The notes below the pieces were generated by a model. It saw only the letters and a list, made by a program, of their open reading frames with translations. It had not been told where the DNA came from and did no database searches. Both the position numbers and the translations under genes were made by a program. A DNA stretch of 64,000 nt, taken from positions 310,001-374,000 of the forward strand of contig NZ_JNNU01000005.1 in the NCBI RefSeq assembly GCF_000732195.1, read 5' to 3'. Source of the DNA: Neorhizobium vignae. GTDB taxonomy: Bacteria; Pseudomonadota; Alphaproteobacteria; Rhizobiales; Rhizobiaceae. This document shows positions 63,148 through 64,000 of the stretch, in pieces. Position 1 is the stretch's first letter. Every line of letters starts with the position of its first letter.

Positions 63148-64000
63148 TCACTCCGCAGCCTCCAGCGTCGCCTTGACCGGCTTGGCCTTCCGGCTTGGCG
63201 CGCCTACGCGCAGTCTCCGATCCGAGAGCGACACAAACCCGCCGACCATCATCACCAGAGCGCCGCCCCAGATGCACAGGATGAACGGCTTCCACCAGAT
63301 GCGCACGACCATGCCGCCGCTTTCCATCGCGTCGCCGAGCGAGACATAGAGCTGGCTGAGCCCGAAGGTGAGGATGCCGGCCTCCGTCGTCGGCATGCGC
63401 CGCGCCGTATAGAGCCGCTTCGACGACCAGACATCCGCCACCTGGACCCCGCCACGGCTGACGGTAAAATGCCCGCGCTGTTCGGTATAGTTCGGCCCGA
63501 CGGCATCGCGCAGCCCGTCATAGGTCAGCGAATAACCGCCGGCGTCGACGGAAGCGCCCTGCTTCATCTCGACCACCGTCTCGGTGCCGAAGGTTGTCGC
63601 CGCGAAAATGCCAAGCACCGTGACGCCGAGGCCGAAATGGGCGATCGCCGTGCCGAACACCGAACGCGGCAGGCCGGCCAGCCGCTTGAGGCCGACCGAG
63701 AGCCCTACCTTGGCAAAATTGGCGCGATACCAGAGGTCGGCAAACGCGCCGATCATGCCCCAGAAGCCGAGCACCAGGCCGAAGATCGCCAGAACCGGCC
63801 CACCGTTCTGGATGTAGAAGAAGGCAAGGCCCGCAACCAGCGCCAGGCCGGCGAAGACATAGAGCCGCTGCAGGGCGCCCAGGAGATCGCCGCGCTTCCA
63901 GGCAAGCACCGGCCCGAACGGCACGGCGACCAGGAGCGGCAGCATCAGCAGGCCGAAAGTCATGTTGAAGAACGGCGCGCCGACCGAGATCTTTTCGCCC
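63148..64000 (-). CDS. ccmF: Cytochrome c heme lyase subunit CcmF (CycK), partial
   Basis: The gene runs off the window at 64000; only its last ~283 residues are seen, with the frame open across the edge ([21 protein letters not shown]). Several membrane helices are visible ([29 protein letters not shown]), a periplasmic domain ([20 protein letters not shown]) and the C-terminal helix. CcmF takes heme from CcmE and attaches it to apocytochromes. Its TGA overlaps an ATG of the ccmH frame. Confidence 0.93.
   Translation of the reverse strand, partial: GEKISVGAPFFNMTFGLLMLPLLVAVPFGPVLAWKRGDLLGALQRLYVFAGLALVAGLAFFYIQNGGPVLAIFGLVLGFWGMIGAFADLWYRANFAKVGLSVGLKRLAGLPRSVFGTAIAHFGLGVTVLGIFAATTFGTETVVEMKQGASVDAGGYSLTYDGLRDAVGPNYTEQRGHFTVSRGGVQVADVWSSKRLYTARRMPTTEAGILTFGLSQLYVSLGDAMESGGMVVRIWWKPFILCIWGGALVMMVGGFVSLSDRRLRVGAPSRKAKPVKATLEAAE

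Overview
The window is high-GC DNA, coding-dense on both strands, and reads as chromosome of a Rhizobiaceae bacterium (Rhizobium/Neorhizobium/Agrobacterium/Sinorhizobium group). The signs are RopA-type porins that begin mature protein with EPxPxEYVRVCDAFG, a PleC-type cell-cycle kinase, the rhizobial order pleC - glnE - kinase - regulator - degP - ccmH/cycL - ccmF/cycK, and rhizobial mosaic palindromic repeats. Species cannot be fixed from the sequence alone. I see no prophage, integrase, transposase, rRNA or CRISPR array; one tRNA (Ser-GCT) is present.

Layout. 0-9.3 kb: ada, a membrane flippase-like protein, a small WYL-like protein, smpB, dapA, a soluble lytic transglycosylase, two tandem RopA porins and tRNA-Ser. 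9.4-15.9 kb: HpaI-type aldolase, ferredoxin reductase, PilZ protein, LysR regulator, HisC-like aminotransferase, a Sel1 protein and a DUF2147-type secreted protein. 16.3-18.8 kb: a tandem array of six small secreted proteins bracketed by GDYYEG motifs, each followed by a hairpin element carrying GGTCGCAA. This is the most novel-looking system in the window. 19-29.7 kb: AMP nucleosidase, VapBC, a flippase/GT2/GT39 envelope-glycan group, a divergent class III aminotransferase and PuuA-like glutamine synthetase (amine catabolism), and a GGDEF cyclase. 29.7-38.4 kb: lipid kinase, MFS exporter, HxlR regulator divergent from a quinone/alcohol dehydrogenase, L,D-transpeptidase, ETF-ubiquinone oxidoreductase divergent from an atypical SDR, and small hypotheticals. 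38.6-43.4 kb: RND efflux adaptor and pump. 43.5-45.4 kb: a class D beta-lactamase divergent from an AmpR-type regulator. 45.3-50 kb: hypotheticals, YegD-like Hsp70, mosaic repeat, atypical uracil-DNA glycosylase, two small related proteins and an EamA transporter. 50.2-64 kb: pepN, pleC (with CtrA-like boxes and clustered GANTC sites upstream), glnE, a two-component pair, degP, ccmH and the 3' part of ccmF, which runs off the window.

How the genes connect. Most are housekeeping or envelope functions (peptidoglycan turnover, porins, lipid/glycan modification, periplasmic proteolysis, cytochrome c maturation, drug efflux, beta-lactam resistance). Regulation visible in the sequence includes three divergent regulator-target pairs or shared promoters (HxlR-dehydrogenase, AmpR-OXA, ETF-QO/SDR with a MerR/LiuR-like site that recurs upstream of the DUF2147 gene), and likely cell-cycle control of pleC.
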